From assembly GCF_030709675.1 (NCBI RefSeq), contig NZ_JAUZQD010000001.1, positions 186,001-250,000 of the forward strand: 64,000 nt of DNA, given 5' to 3'. Origin of the DNA: Symbioplanes lichenis (lineage in GTDB: Bacteria; Actinomycetota; Actinomycetes; Mycobacteriales; Micromonosporaceae). Below, piece after piece: positions 52,809 through 61,407 of the stretch. The translations under genes were made by a program, and so were the position numbers. The notes under the pieces were generated by a model, which did not search any database, was not told the DNA's origin, and worked only from the letters and a program-made list of their open reading frames with translations. Positions within the stretch are counted from its first letter, which is position 1. Each line of letters opens with the position of its first letter.

Positions 52809-53632
52809 GCGGAAGGCTCCTTGATCAGGCCGAGGTAGACGTCCTCGAGGGTGGGCCGGGTGACGGTCAGCGCGGACAGGTCGGCGCCCTCCGCCGCCAG
52901 CCGGACGACCAGCGCCGCGGGATCGGCGGTGCGCTCCTGGTGGCCGGCCCAGCTCACCAGGGCCTCGGCCGTCGCCCGCCCGCCGAGCGTCGCCGGGGTG
53001 CCCTCGGCCACGACGGCGCCGCGGGCGATGACGGCCAGCCGGTCGGCCAGGGCCTCGGCCTCGTCGAGGTAGTGCGTGGTCAGCACGATCGTCACGCCCT
53101 CGGCCGACAGCTTGCGGATCAGCTCCCAGAAGCGGCGCCGGGCCTCGGGGTCGAAGCCGGTGGTGGGCTCGTCGAGGAAGAGCAGCTCGGGACGACCGAC
53201 GATGCTGAGCGCCACGTCGAGACGGCGGCGCTGCCCGCCCGAGAGCGTCCGGACCAGGGACTTCGCCTTGCCGGTGAGCCCGACCAGCTCGATCACCTCG
53301 CCCGGCGGGCGGGGCCGGGGATAGCAGCCGGCCAGATGCCGCACGATCTCCGCGACGGTGAGGTCGCCGGCGTCGGAGGCGGTCTGCAGGACGATGCCGA
53401 TCCGCGCCCGCCAGTGCCGGTCCGCCCGCCCGGGGTCGGTGCCGAGCACGCTGACCTCGCCGGCCGTCCGGCGGCGGTGGCCCTCCAGGATCTCGACGGT
53501 CGTGGTCTTGCCCGCGCCGTTCGGGCCGAGGAGCGCGAACACCTCGCCGGCCGGCACGTCGAGGTCGAGTCCCGCGACGGCGTCGAGGGAGCCGTACATC
53601 TTGCGGAGCCCGCGGACGCGGATGGCTGTCAT
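52805..53632 (-). CDS. ABC exporter ATPase (DrrA-like)
   Basis: This is a 275-residue ATPase. Walker A is LLGPNGAGKTTTVEIL, Q-loop IVLQTASDAGDLTV, signature RTLSGGQRRRLDVAL, Walker B LLFLDEPTTGFD, and His in LTTHYLDEAEAL. The C-terminal extension ends PTLEDVYLGL, which is common in DrrA/NodI-type exporters. It is coupled to the ABC-2 permease gene. Confidence 0.95.
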   Translation of the reverse strand: MTAIRVRGLRKMYGSLDAVAGLDLDVPAGEVFALLGPNGAGKTTTVEILEGHRRRTAGEVSVLGTDPGRADRHWRARIGIVLQTASDAGDLTVAEIVRHLAGCYPRPRPPGEVIELVGLTGKAKSLVRTLSGGQRRRLDVALSIVGRPELLFLDEPTTGFDPEARRRFWELIRKLSAEGVTIVLTTHYLDEAEALADRLAVIARGAVVAEGTPATLGGRATAEALVSWAGHQERTADPAALVVRLAAEGADLSALTVTRPTLEDVYLGLIKEPSA

Positions 53633-53729
53633 GCCGTCGAGCCTGCCGGATCCGGGTGCCCCGCCGGGACGACCGATCGGCCGTCTTCTCCTGTCCGTCG
53701 ATCGGTGGACAGGACGCGGGGTCAGGGGG

Positions 53730-54491
53730 CTACTCCCAGCGGAACTTGCGGGCGGCCAGCGTCAGCGCCACCGCGGCCCACAGGGCGAGGCTCAGCCAGA
53801 TGTTGCCCGGGACGGCCGTGCCGTCGGTGAGGGTGTCGCGCAGCGCCTCGGCGTGGGCGGCCAGGGGCAGCAGGAACCAGCCGGCCGTCCCGAGGTCCGG
53901 CGCGGCGAACATGATGCCGCCCGCGGCCAGCATCAACACATAGATCAGGGTGGCCCCGGCGGTGACGGTCTCCGGGCGCAGGAGGCTGGCGATCACGAGC
54001 GCGAAGCCGCAGTACGCCGCCGTGGCCAGCACGGTCACGCCGACGGCCGGCAGCAGGTGGGCCAGCCCGGGGCGCCAGCCGACGGCCACGCCGACCAGGG
54101 CGAGGGCGAGGATCTGCACGCCCACGAGGCACAGGATGGCGGCCGTCTTGGCGAAGAGCAGCCCGGGCCGGGTGAGCGGGGAGGCGCCGAGCCGCTTGAG
54201 GACGCCGTAGCTGCGCTCGTAACCGGTGGTGATGGCCTGGCCGGTGAAGGCGGTGGACATCACGGTCAGCGCGAGCACGCCGGGGACGACGAAGCCGAGG
54301 CGGTCGTCCGACGGGACGTTGGTCGCCTCGGTCAGCCCGGCGCCGAGCAGGACCAGCAGCGGCACGCCCATGGCGAGCACCACGGCCTCGCCCCGGCGCG
54401 CGGTGAGGACGAGCTCCATGCGGATCTGGCTCTTGAGGATGGCGCGCATCGGGGCCCGGCCGGGCGCGGGCGTGAAGGTGCCGGCGGTCAT
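53730..54491 (-). CDS. ABC-2 type exporter permease (second pair)
   Basis: This is a 253-residue ABC-2 permease with six helices ([54 protein letters not shown]). The start overlaps the stop of the ATPase gene (ATGA). This pair and the one 97 bp downstream on the same strand look like two separate exporters, possibly one transcript. Confidence 0.92.
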   Translation of the reverse strand: MTAGTFTPAPGRAPMRAILKSQIRMELVLTARRGEAVVLAMGVPLLVLLGAGLTEATNVPSDDRLGFVVPGVLALTVMSTAFTGQAITTGYERSYGVLKRLGASPLTRPGLLFAKTAAILCLVGVQILALALVGVAVGWRPGLAHLLPAVGVTVLATAAYCGFALVIASLLRPETVTAGATLIYVLMLAAGGIMFAAPDLGTAGWFLLPLAAHAEALRDTLTDGTAVPGNIWLSLALWAAVALTLAARKFRWE

Positions 54492-55408
54492 CGAACCACT
54501 CCTCCGGAGGCGGTCAGGGCCAGATAGACGTCCTCGAGCGTGCGGCGCCGGCTGTTGACCGAGGTCACCTGCGCGTCGCGGGCGGCGAACCAGGCCAGCA
54601 CGGCGGCCAGGGCGTCGGTGGAGAGGGCGCCCGCGATCGCGTACTCGCCGGGTGCGTCCTCGGTGACCTTGGCGTCGAGCCGGCCCGCGAGGTCGGCGAC
54701 GGGCAGGCCGGGATCCGCGCGTACCTGCAGGAGGTCGATGCCCGCCGCGGCCGTGAGCTCGGCCGGGGTGCCGGTGGCCGCGACCACGCCGTTGTCCATG
54801 ATGACGACGTGGTCGGCGAGGCTCTCGGCCTCGTCGAGCAGGTGGGTGGTGAGCAGCACGGTGACGCCGTCGGCGCGCAGGCTCTCGACCAGCTCCCAGG
54901 TGGTCTGGCGGGCGCCGACGTCCATGCCGGCCGTGGGCTCGTCGAGGAAGACCAGCTCGGGCCGGCCCACCAGGGCCACCGCCAGCGACAGCCGCTGCTG
55001 CTCGCCGCCGGAGAGCCGGCGGAACCGGGTGCGCGCGAACTTCCGCAGGCCGAGCCGGTCGAGCAGCATGTCCACATCGAGCGGACGCGCGGAGTAGGAC
55101 GCGAAGAGGCGCAGGATCTCGCCGGCCGTGGCCCACGGATAGACGCCGCCGGACTGCAGCATGATGCCCAGCCGCGGCATCAGCGCGTCGTGGTCGGCGA
55201 TCGGGTCGAGGCCCAGCACCCGCACCGACCCGCCGGCCGGGCTGCGGAAACCCTCGCAGACCTGGAGCAGGCTGGTCTTGCCGGCCCCGTTGTTGCCGAG
55301 CAGGGCCAGGATCGAGCCGCGCGGCACCGACAGCGACACCGCGTCGACCGCGGTCACCTCGCCGTACGTGACGACGACGTCTCGCACGTCGACGGCGTTC
55401 TCAGGCAT
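54488..55408 (-). CDS. ABC exporter ATPase (second pair)
   Basis: This is a 306-residue ATPase. Walker A is [15 protein letters not shown], signature [14 protein letters not shown], Walker [13 protein letters not shown], His in [13 protein letters not shown], and the C-terminal tail ends [13 protein letters not shown]. The start is ATG 55408; an in-frame GTG at 55426 is possible, and neither has a clear ribosome-binding site, so a leaderless start is conceivable. A perfect CebR-type palindrome lies about 90 bp upstream. Confidence 0.93.
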   Translation of the reverse strand: MPENAVDVRDVVVTYGEVTAVDAVSLSVPRGSILALLGNNGAGKTSLLQVCEGFRSPAGGSVRVLGLDPIADHDALMPRLGIMLQSGGVYPWATAGEILRLFASYSARPLDVDMLLDRLGLRKFARTRFRRLSGGEQQRLSLAVALVGRPELVFLDEPTAGMDVGARQTTWELVESLRADGVTVLLTTHLLDEAESLADHVVIMDNGVVAATGTPAELTAAAGIDLLQVRADPGLPVADLAGRLDAKVTEDAPGEYAIAGALSTDALAAVLAWFAARDAQVTSVNSRRRTLEDVYLALTASGGVVR

Positions 55409-55497
55409 GGACGAAACTGTACTCACCGCGCCGGGACCGGCCGCCCGCCCCACGCCAGGGTGTGGCCTACCACGCCCGGATTCGGTATTGTGCGCTG

Positions 55498-55511
55498 TGG
55501 GAGCGCTCCCA
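55498..55511. promoter_or_regulatory. CebR/LacI-type operator
   Basis: TGGGAGCGCTCCCA is a perfect 14-bp palindrome and is identical to the cellobiose-regulator CebR box of Streptomyces. It sits between the divergent ABC ATPase and RNase HI genes, about 90 and 105 bp from the two starts. No cellobiose genes are next to it. Confidence 0.7.
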
Positions 55512-55615
55512 AACCGGAGCGGGGGCAGGCCGCCGGCCCGGATCCCGGTTCCCCCCGTCGATCCGCACGTCACGCGGATCACCGGGCCGGCGGCCTGAAC
55601 GACTACATTGCTGGC

Positions 55616-56071
55616 ATGTCAGCGGTCGAGATCTTCACCGACGGTTCCTGCGCGCCCAACCCCGGCCCGGGCGGCTGGGGCGCCGTCCTGCGCTGGGGCA
55701 CCTCGGAGAAGGACCTCTGCGGCGGCGAGGCCACCCCCACCACGAACAACCGCATGGAGCTCATGGCGCCCATCCGCGCGCTCGAGACCCTCAACCGCGC
55801 GCCGCTCACCGTGTTGCTCTACACCGACAGCATCTACGTACGCGACGGCATCACGAAGTGGCTCCCCCGCTGGAAGGCCAACGGCTGGCAGACCTCCGCC
55901 AAGCAGCCGGTCAAGAACGTCGACCTGTGGCAGCGCCTCGACGCCGCCGTCCGCCGGCACGACGTGCAGTGGCACTGGGTGAAGGGCCACGCCGGCCACC
56001 CGGAGAACGAACGCGCCGACCGGCTGGCCGCCCGCGGGCTGCAGGAGGCTCTCGCGGCCGCTCGCAGCTGA
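55616..56071 (+). CDS. rnhA: Ribonuclease HI
   Basis: This is a 151-residue enzyme that cuts RNA in RNA-DNA hybrids. All four carboxylates are present: Asp9 (FTDGSC), Glu48 (NNRMELMAP), Asp71 (LYTDSIYV) and Asp135 (NERADRLA), with His125 in WVKGHAG. The length equals the bacterial type 1 enzyme. The ATG at 55616 starts right at the first strand; the frame is open far upstream but without homologous sequence. It is monocistronic. Confidence 0.97.
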   Translation: MSAVEIFTDGSCAPNPGPGGWGAVLRWGTSEKDLCGGEATPTTNNRMELMAPIRALETLNRAPLTVLLYTDSIYVRDGITKWLPRWKANGWQTSAKQPVKNVDLWQRLDAAVRRHDVQWHWVKGHAGHPENERADRLAARGLQEALAAARS

Positions 56072-56079
56072 CCCGCCTG

Positions 56080-56454
56080 TCAGGGCTGCCGGGGCTTGGG
56101 CACCAGAGGGACGGCCGCGCCCTCGGAGCCGGGGACCTTCGCGCGGGCGACCCGGTCGGAGGGGAGCCGATAGGTCGGCCCCTCGACCAGCTCGTCCGGC
56201 ACGTGATGCCGCCCACGCCGGCCCGGCGGCACCGCGGCGACGGCGGCGGCCGAGGCCGGGCGCCGGGGGCCGATCAGCCGGGCGGCCAGCGAGAAGGTGC
56301 TCCGGGTCGCCTCGTCGTATCCGTCGCGGTAGGCCTCGTCGCGGTCGACCGCCGTGCGGTGCCACTGGTGGAGACGGCCCGCGACGTACCCGGAGGTCGC
56401 GAGGAAGGCGGCCAGCAGGGTCATCAGGAGAGCGTCGTCACCGGGCGCGGTCAT
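56080..56454 (-). CDS. Hypothetical protein with one membrane helix
   Basis: This is a 124-residue protein of no recognised family. Residues about 8-26 form a membrane helix (ALLMTLLAAFLATSGYVAG), followed by a charged segment (AYRDGYDEATRSTF) and a Pro/Arg-rich tail. Codon use matches neighbouring real genes. It is convergent with RNase HI, with 8 bp between the stops. Confidence 0.6.
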   Translation of the reverse strand: MTAPGDDALLMTLLAAFLATSGYVAGRLHQWHRTAVDRDEAYRDGYDEATRSTFSLAARLIGPRRPASAAAVAAVPPGRRGRHHVPDELVEGPTYRLPSDRVARAKVPGSEGAAVPLVPKPRQP

Positions 56455-56563
56455 GGCTGCGATTCTCGCCGATCACATAGACGGACAGCTATCGCCTGAT
56501 CGGCGTACCACGATCGGTTGAAGTCCGTCGAGACAGCGTGCGGCGGGCCGGCCGTACCCAGCC

Positions 56564-57514
56564 TCAGCCGGCCGCACCCGACGGCGGCGTGCCGCCCGGC
56601 CCACCCCCGCCCGGAGCCCCCGACGGCGGCGTTCCCCCCGGAGCACCGTCACCGCCGGCCGGCGCGTCGCCGCCGCCGCCCTCCTCCCCCGCCGGGTCGA
56701 TGTGGATGGTGAGCGTCGCCTGGTACCCGCCGGTCACCGACCCCGTCACCGTGGCCAGCTCCGTGGCCGCCGAGTCGTCCCCGAAGACGTTGTCGGTGGC
56801 CAGCGAGACCTGACTCAGGTTGGTGACGCTCGCGCTGTAGCCGTCGGTCGCGTACACCTCGTCGGCCACCGCCTCCGGGATGGCGATCTGCGACGTCTTG
56901 ACGATCGGGCCGTCGCCGCTGGTCGCGTGCTCGAGCGAGGCATAGACCTCGAAGTGGATGTGCGGCCACCGTCCCGAGTAGCACGCCGGGAAGATGCTGG
57001 TGAAGCTCGCCGTCCCGGTGTCGCCGGTCTCCTGGATGCCGCGGAGGTAGTTCTGGTCCGTGACGCCCTCGGAGTAGAGCGAGTATTTCCCGTCGCGGTC
57101 GCAGTGCCACGCATAGACGGCCGCCCCGGCGACAGGCGCACCCGTCAGATCCAGCACGACCAGGGCGAATTCCAGCGGTACGCCCGCCGCGGTCCCACTG
57201 GCATCGCCGAAGGACGAGCGGATGTCCTGGCGGACGATACCGTCGAGGGTCCGGGCGTCCGGTCCGTTGGAGCCGTCGGCGGGATAGGGGCCGGCCGTCT
57301 CCGACTCGACCTCGGTGAGTCCCGCCGACGCGGTGGCCGTGGCCGTGGCCTCCTCCGCGTCCGCCTCGGTCGAACACGCGGCCAGCAGGGTCAGCGCCCC
57401 GGCCCCGCCGAGCCCCGCGAGCAGCCGGCGCCGGGACATGGTCCGCAGGTCGAAGCGCAGGCCCTGGTCGTGGACCCGGCGGACGTACGCGGCGTTGTCC
57501 TCGATCTCCGCCAT
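56564..57514 (-). CDS. Intradiol dioxygenase-like exported lipoprotein
   Basis: This is a 316-residue protein. A twin-arginine leader with lipobox (TMSRRRLLAGLGGAGALTLL, AACS) suggests Tat export and lipidation. Residues about 60-260 match the intradiol ring-cleavage dioxygenase fold with the iron-ligand set: Tyr in VYAWHCDRDGKYSLYS, Tyr in FPACYSGRWPHIHFEVY and the two His of HIH. Known members cleave catechols, and exported ones are of unclear role. The tail (about 270-316) is Gly/Pro-rich low-complexity with repeated GGTPPSGAPGG words. AAGGAG precedes ATG 57514. Confidence 0.88.
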   Translation of the reverse strand: MAEIEDNAAYVRRVHDQGLRFDLRTMSRRRLLAGLGGAGALTLLAACSTEADAEEATATATASAGLTEVESETAGPYPADGSNGPDARTLDGIVRQDIRSSFGDASGTAAGVPLEFALVVLDLTGAPVAGAAVYAWHCDRDGKYSLYSEGVTDQNYLRGIQETGDTGTASFTSIFPACYSGRWPHIHFEVYASLEHATSGDGPIVKTSQIAIPEAVADEVYATDGYSASVTNLSQVSLATDNVFGDDSAATELATVTGSVTGGYQATLTIHIDPAGEEGGGGDAPAGGDGAPGGTPPSGAPGGGGPGGTPPSGAAG

Positions 57515-57660
57515 CGAATGTGGCTCCTTCCCTCGTCGGATCGATGCCTCAAGGGAACGCGGTGTCACTGTGAGTCGCCTGTGCCGTTCGTGTGACGACC
57601 ATGTCGGCCCCGCACGGGTGAACTGGCCGCCACGCCGGCCCGCATCCGGCCTACGCTCCC

Positions 57661-58224
57661 GTGGTGGCTGTCGATCTCTACATTGCCGTCCGCGTGGCGG
57701 CGGACGGTCCCGTTCCGGGGCCGTACTCGATGCTCGCCCTCGGGATGGCCACGGCCGGAACCTTCGACGGCACGACGTTCACCCGCCACGAGCCCACCAC
57801 GTTCCACTGCGAGCTGCAGCCGATCTCCGCGGGCTTCGTGCCGGAGACGCTGGCCGCGACCGGTCTCGACCGGGCCGGCCTCGCCCGTACGGGCACAGCG
57901 CCCGCCGTGGCCATGCGCCAGAACGCCGCGTGGCTCGCCGAGCAGGCCGGCCGCCACGACGCCCGGCCCGTGCTGGCGGGACGCACGCTGGGGCACGACT
58001 GGATGTTCACGAGCTGGTACCACGCGCGGTTCGGCACCGGCTCCCCTCTCGGCACCGCCGCGCACCTCGACCTCACGACCCTGTACGCCCTCCGCGCCGG
58101 CCGCCCCCTGCACGCGGTCACCGGGGCCGAGATGACGGAACGGCTGCTCGGGCATCGTGCGCCCGCGAGTCACGTGCTCGACGACGCCCTCGAACAGGCG
58201 GCCCTCCTCAGCGCCCTTTTGTAA
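57661..58224 (+). CDS. DnaQ/DEDD-fold exonuclease-like protein lacking the DxE catalytic pair
   Basis: This is a 187-residue protein aligned with 3'-5' exoribonuclease-like proteins that normally read D-x-E-A-DGP-x-PG at the first motif. Here the segment is RVAADGPVPGPYSMLALGM, so the first two catalytic acids are replaced by Arg and Ala. Later motifs remain (ARTGTAPAVAMRQNAAWLAE, TLGHDWMFTSWYHARF, HLDLTTLYAL, ASHVLDDALEQAALL). It is therefore probably inactive as a nuclease and may bind nucleic acid or a nucleotide. GTG start. The stop lies inside the operator of the next gene. Confidence 0.75.
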   Translation: MVAVDLYIAVRVAADGPVPGPYSMLALGMATAGTFDGTTFTRHEPTTFHCELQPISAGFVPETLAATGLDRAGLARTGTAPAVAMRQNAAWLAEQAGRHDARPVLAGRTLGHDWMFTSWYHARFGTGSPLGTAAHLDLTTLYALRAGRPLHAVTGAEMTERLLGHRAPASHVLDDALEQAALLSALL

Positions 58225-58250
58225 AGAACTGTTGCGCAACACCTCTTTAC
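58221..58250. promoter_or_regulatory. ArsR-type operator upstream of the regulator-MFS pair
   Basis: Outer arms GTAAAGA and TCTTTAC surround a central TGTTGCGCAACA, giving a 30-bp dyad with only two mismatched pairs. It lies 18 bp before the regulator start and overlaps the last bases of the upstream gene. It most likely is the site for the adjacent ArsR-like protein. Confidence 0.75.
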
Positions 58251-58267
58251 TATGCGACGGTGGAGTC

Positions 58268-58819
58268 GTGCCCGAGATCAAGGACGCGGCGGTGCTCCGG
58301 GCCGTCGCCCATCCCCTGCGCCGCCGGCTGCTCGACCTGCTCCGGGTCGACGGCCCCGCGATGCCCAGCGCGCTGGCCCGCGTCACCGGGCAGGCCGTCG
58401 CCAACGTCAGTCACCACCTGCGCGTGCTGGCGGCCGCCGGGCTCATCGAGGAGGCGCCGGAGCTGGCCCGCAACCGCAAGGAGCACTGGTGGCGGATGCC
58501 CGACCGGAGCATCCGCTGGGACGGCGCCGACTTCCTCGACGACCCGGCCGAGCTGGCCGCCCGGGACGCCGCCCTGGCCCTGGGCCTGCAACGACAGGTC
58601 GAGCTGACCACCACGTGGCTCGGCAGCGACGCCGCGAAGGAGGAACCGTGGACCACGAGCGCCTTCTCCACCGACGGATTCCTGCGCCTCAGCCCGGCGG
58701 AGCTCGCCGAGCTGGGCCGGGAGATCCAGGCCGTGATGGACCGCTACGCGAACCGGCCGGACGCCCCGGACCGGGCGCCGGTGTTCTTCCTGAGCCGGGG
58801 GTTCCCCGCCCGTCCGTGA
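58268..58819 (+). CDS. ArsR-family winged-helix regulator
   Basis: This is a 183-residue regulator. The ArsR-type HTH is at the N-terminus (AVLRAVAHPLRRRLLDLLRV, ANVSHHLRVLAAAGLIEE), with a longer C-terminal helical domain than metal-sensing ArsR (SIRWDGADFLDDPAELAARD, LSPAELAELGREIQAVM). No obvious Cys metal site is present. The GTG start overlaps GGAG closely. Its stop overlaps the MFS start (GTGA), so the two genes are coupled, and the regulator probably controls its own operon. Confidence 0.9.
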   Translation: MPEIKDAAVLRAVAHPLRRRLLDLLRVDGPAMPSALARVTGQAVANVSHHLRVLAAAGLIEEAPELARNRKEHWWRMPDRSIRWDGADFLDDPAELAARDAALALGLQRQVELTTTWLGSDAAKEEPWTTSAFSTDGFLRLSPAELAELGREIQAVMDRYANRPDAPDRAPVFFLSRGFPARP

Positions 58820-60078
58820 CAAAGCCGCGGGATGCGGCCGGGCGCGAGCCCGGCGTGCTCCGGGACGCGGCCTTCCGGCGGTTGTGGGCCGGGATGACGA
58901 TCAGCAAGTTCGGCAGCTCGATCGCCGCGGTCGCCACGCCGTTGATCGCCGTGCAGGTGCTCGACGCGAGCGCCTTCGCCGTCAGCCTGCTCACCGCGGC
59001 CGCCTGGCTGCCGTGGCTGCTCGTGGGCCTGCCCGCCGGCGCCTGGATCGACCGGGTGGCCCGCCGGCCGGTCATGCTCGCCGCCGATCTGGCCTCGGCC
59101 CTGGTGGTGGTGAGCGTGCCGATCGCGGCCGCCCTCGGAGTGCTCGGGATGACCCACCTGATCGTCGTGGCGATGCTGCTCGGCGTGGCATCGGTCTTCT
59201 TCACGGTGGCGTGGACCGCCTATCTGCCCGCCATGTTCGACAAGGGACATCTCGTCGGCGCCAACTCGGTCCTCCAGGCCACCGAGTCGGCGGCCCAGGT
59301 GGCCGGGCCGGCCGTGGGCGGCGTCCTGGTCGCGGCGGTGTCGGCGGTCGCCGGGCTGATCGCGGACGCCGTCAGCTTCGTGCTCTCGGCCCTCTTCCTG
59401 TGGCGCATCCCCCGGCCGGAGAAGCGCGTGCCCCGGCCGGAGCGGCGGCCGCGCCTGACCGAGGACATCGCGACCGGGATCCGCTGGCTGGCCCGCGACC
59501 GCTACCTGCGCAACCTCACCGTGCACGGCGCCGCCGCCAACCTGTTCCTGACCGGGATCAACGCGCTGATCGTCGTCTTCCTGGTGCGCGAGGCCGGCAT
59601 CGGCACGACCGGCGTGGGCGTCCTGCTCGCCGTGTCCTCGCTGGCCGGCGTCGGAGCCGCGACCGCCGTGCCCGTGCTCTCGCGGCGAGTCGGCGACGCC
59701 CGGAGCATGGTGCTCTGCAAGTCACTCGCCGGCGTCGCCGCACTGTTGCTGCCGTTGACCGGGACGGGGGCGGGGCTGACGGCCTTCGTCGCGGGCATGG
59801 CCGGGATCGGGTTCGGCGTGGTGGCGGGCAACGTGCTGGCCGGCAGCTTCCGGCAGGCCTACTGTCCGCCGCGGCTGCTCGGGCGGGTGCTCACCGGCAT
59901 GCAGTTCGTCAACTACGGGACCATCCCGCTGGGGGCGGTGCTGGGCGGGGCCACGGCGGCCGTCGCCGGCGTGCGCGGGGCGATCACGATCATGGCCGTC
60001 GGCTACGCCCTGAGCGCCGTGATCCTGCTCCTCGGCCCGTTCGCCCGGCGCCGCGACCTGCCCACGGCTCCGGAGTAG
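58816..60078 (+). CDS. MFS exporter
   Basis: This is a 420-residue, 12-helix exporter of the type common behind ArsR regulators in actinobacteria. It shows the start LRDAAFRRLWAGMTISKFGS, LPAGAWIDRVARRPVMLAAD (motif A) and NSVLQATESAAQVAGPAVGG. Its substrate is probably a small drug or toxin. GTG start; the stop lies 3 bp from the convergent LigD-like gene. Confidence 0.93.
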   Translation: MTKPRDAAGREPGVLRDAAFRRLWAGMTISKFGSSIAAVATPLIAVQVLDASAFAVSLLTAAAWLPWLLVGLPAGAWIDRVARRPVMLAADLASALVVVSVPIAAALGVLGMTHLIVVAMLLGVASVFFTVAWTAYLPAMFDKGHLVGANSVLQATESAAQVAGPAVGGVLVAAVSAVAGLIADAVSFVLSALFLWRIPRPEKRVPRPERRPRLTEDIATGIRWLARDRYLRNLTVHGAAANLFLTGINALIVVFLVREAGIGTTGVGVLLAVSSLAGVGAATAVPVLSRRVGDARSMVLCKSLAGVAALLLPLTGTGAGLTAFVAGMAGIGFGVVAGNVLAGSFRQAYCPPRLLGRVLTGMQFVNYGTIPLGAVLGGATAAVAGVRGAITIMAVGYALSAVILLLGPFARRRDLPTAPE

Positions 60079-60081
60079 GAC

Positions 60082-61044
60082 TCATTCTCCTACGGCTCGC
60101 CGGGCCCGCGCCCGGCGCTTGCCTTCGTGCATCGCCGCCACGCGAGCGACGGGAATGGTGTGCCCCTCCGCCACGAGATCCGCCGGCAGCCGGAAGGGCC
60201 CCGGCATCGCCCCGGCCCACGGGTCGCCGTTGCCGAGCAGCGCGGCTGCCGTGCGTACGGTGAAGTCGGCGGGCTTGATCTGCCCCAGCTGATCCCACGC
60301 GACCGGGAACGAGACGGGCAGCCCGGGCCGGACCCGCGGGCTGTAGGCGGCGACGACGCTCGCCCCGCCGGAGCGCGTCGCGTCCAGGAAGACCTTGCCG
60401 TGCCGGTCCGCCACGATGTACGCCGTCGTCGTCAGCGCCGGATCAAGGCGCTCGGCCCGGACGGCGACGGCCCGGGTCGCGGCGGCCACGTCCTCCGTAC
60501 GGTCCGACCCGTCGAGCGGCACGAAGATGTGCACGCCCTTGGACCCGCTGGTCTTGACCGCGCCGTCGAGTCCCGCGTCGGTCAGCGCCTGCCGGACCAG
60601 CAGCGCGGCCCGGACGACCACGGCGAAGTCACCGCCCTCGGGCGGGTCCAGATCCATGATCAGGTGCGTCGGGTGCTCGTGGTCGGCGACGGTCATGAGC
60701 GTGGGGTGATACTCGATCGCGCGCTGGTTGCCGAACCACAGCAGCGTGCGCCGGTCGTTGCAGAGGGCATAGGTGATCTCGCGATGCGACGCCTCGGCCC
60801 ACACCGCGGTGCGCGGCACCCACTCGGGGGTGTATTTCGGCAGGTTCTTCTGCATGAACTTGTCCTGGCCGCGCAGCAGGCGCACCACGGAGAGCGGCCG
60901 GTCGCGCAGCGCGGCGATCATCGGGTCGCGCACCGCGTCGAGATAGTCGACGAGCTCCCGCTTGGTGACCCCGGCGTCCGCGAAGAGCTCCTCGTCGAGG
61001 TTGCTCAGCGGGACGCCGGCGCGCTCCTCCTTCGGGGCAGGCAT
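60082..61044 (-). CDS. LigD-type primase/polymerase domain protein (NHEJ)
   Basis: This is a 320-residue stand-alone polymerase domain of the ATP-dependent ligase D system of bacterial non-homologous end joining. The catalytic Asp pair is in LIMDLDPPEGGDF, the ligand segment in GLDGAVKTSGSKGVHIFVPL, and further conserved positions in KVFLDATRSGGASVVAAYSP. Ku and the ligase/nuclease domains are not in this window. Its ATG overlaps the stop of the small membrane protein gene (TGATG), so the two are coupled. It fills gaps and adds (ribo)nucleotides during repair. Confidence 0.95.
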   Translation of the reverse strand: MPAPKEERAGVPLSNLDEELFADAGVTKRELVDYLDAVRDPMIAALRDRPLSVVRLLRGQDKFMQKNLPKYTPEWVPRTAVWAEASHREITYALCNDRRTLLWFGNQRAIEYHPTLMTVADHEHPTHLIMDLDPPEGGDFAVVVRAALLVRQALTDAGLDGAVKTSGSKGVHIFVPLDGSDRTEDVAAATRAVAVRAERLDPALTTTAYIVADRHGKVFLDATRSGGASVVAAYSPRVRPGLPVSFPVAWDQLGQIKPADFTVRTAAALLGNGDPWAGAMPGPFRLPADLVAEGHTIPVARVAAMHEGKRRARARRAVGE

Positions 61045-61388
61045 CAGATCGCCCGCACCATGCTGATCGCGGGGATCACCATGACCAGCGTCAGCACGGC
61101 ATAGCAGCCGCTGGTGAAGAACAGGCCGACGCGCGTCGCGAGCACCGCGGCGGTGAAGGGCAGCACGATCGCGCACATCGCCGCCAGCAGGATCGCCGCG
61201 GCCGAGCGCTCGGCGCCGAGCACGCCCCAGCCGAGCAGGAACGGCACGAGCACCAGCCACGCGATCGTCACGACGGCGATGCGCAGCGCGGCCTCGACCC
61301 GGCGGGCGGCGGCGCGGCGGTCCGCGCGGATCTCCTCGGGCGTCCGGTGCACGACCGGGCGCCGGGTCTGCTCCAACTCGACCGTCAC
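61044..61388 (-). CDS. Small membrane protein upstream of the LigD-like gene
   Basis: This is a 114-residue protein of no recognised family. A charged N-terminal third (RRPVVHRTPEEIRADRRAAA) is followed by three membrane helices (IAVVTIAWLVLVPFLLGWGV, AAAILLAAMCAIVLPFTAAV, YAVLTLVMVIPAI). Start GTG at 61388. It is coupled to the LigD-type gene; the link may be regulatory only. Similar small proteins are likely conserved in relatives. Confidence 0.7.
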   Translation of the reverse strand: MTVELEQTRRPVVHRTPEEIRADRRAAARRVEAALRIAVVTIAWLVLVPFLLGWGVLGAERSAAAILLAAMCAIVLPFTAAVLATRVGLFFTSGCYAVLTLVMVIPAISMVRAI

Positions 61389-61407
61389 TCCAGCACTGTA
61401 GGGCAGG

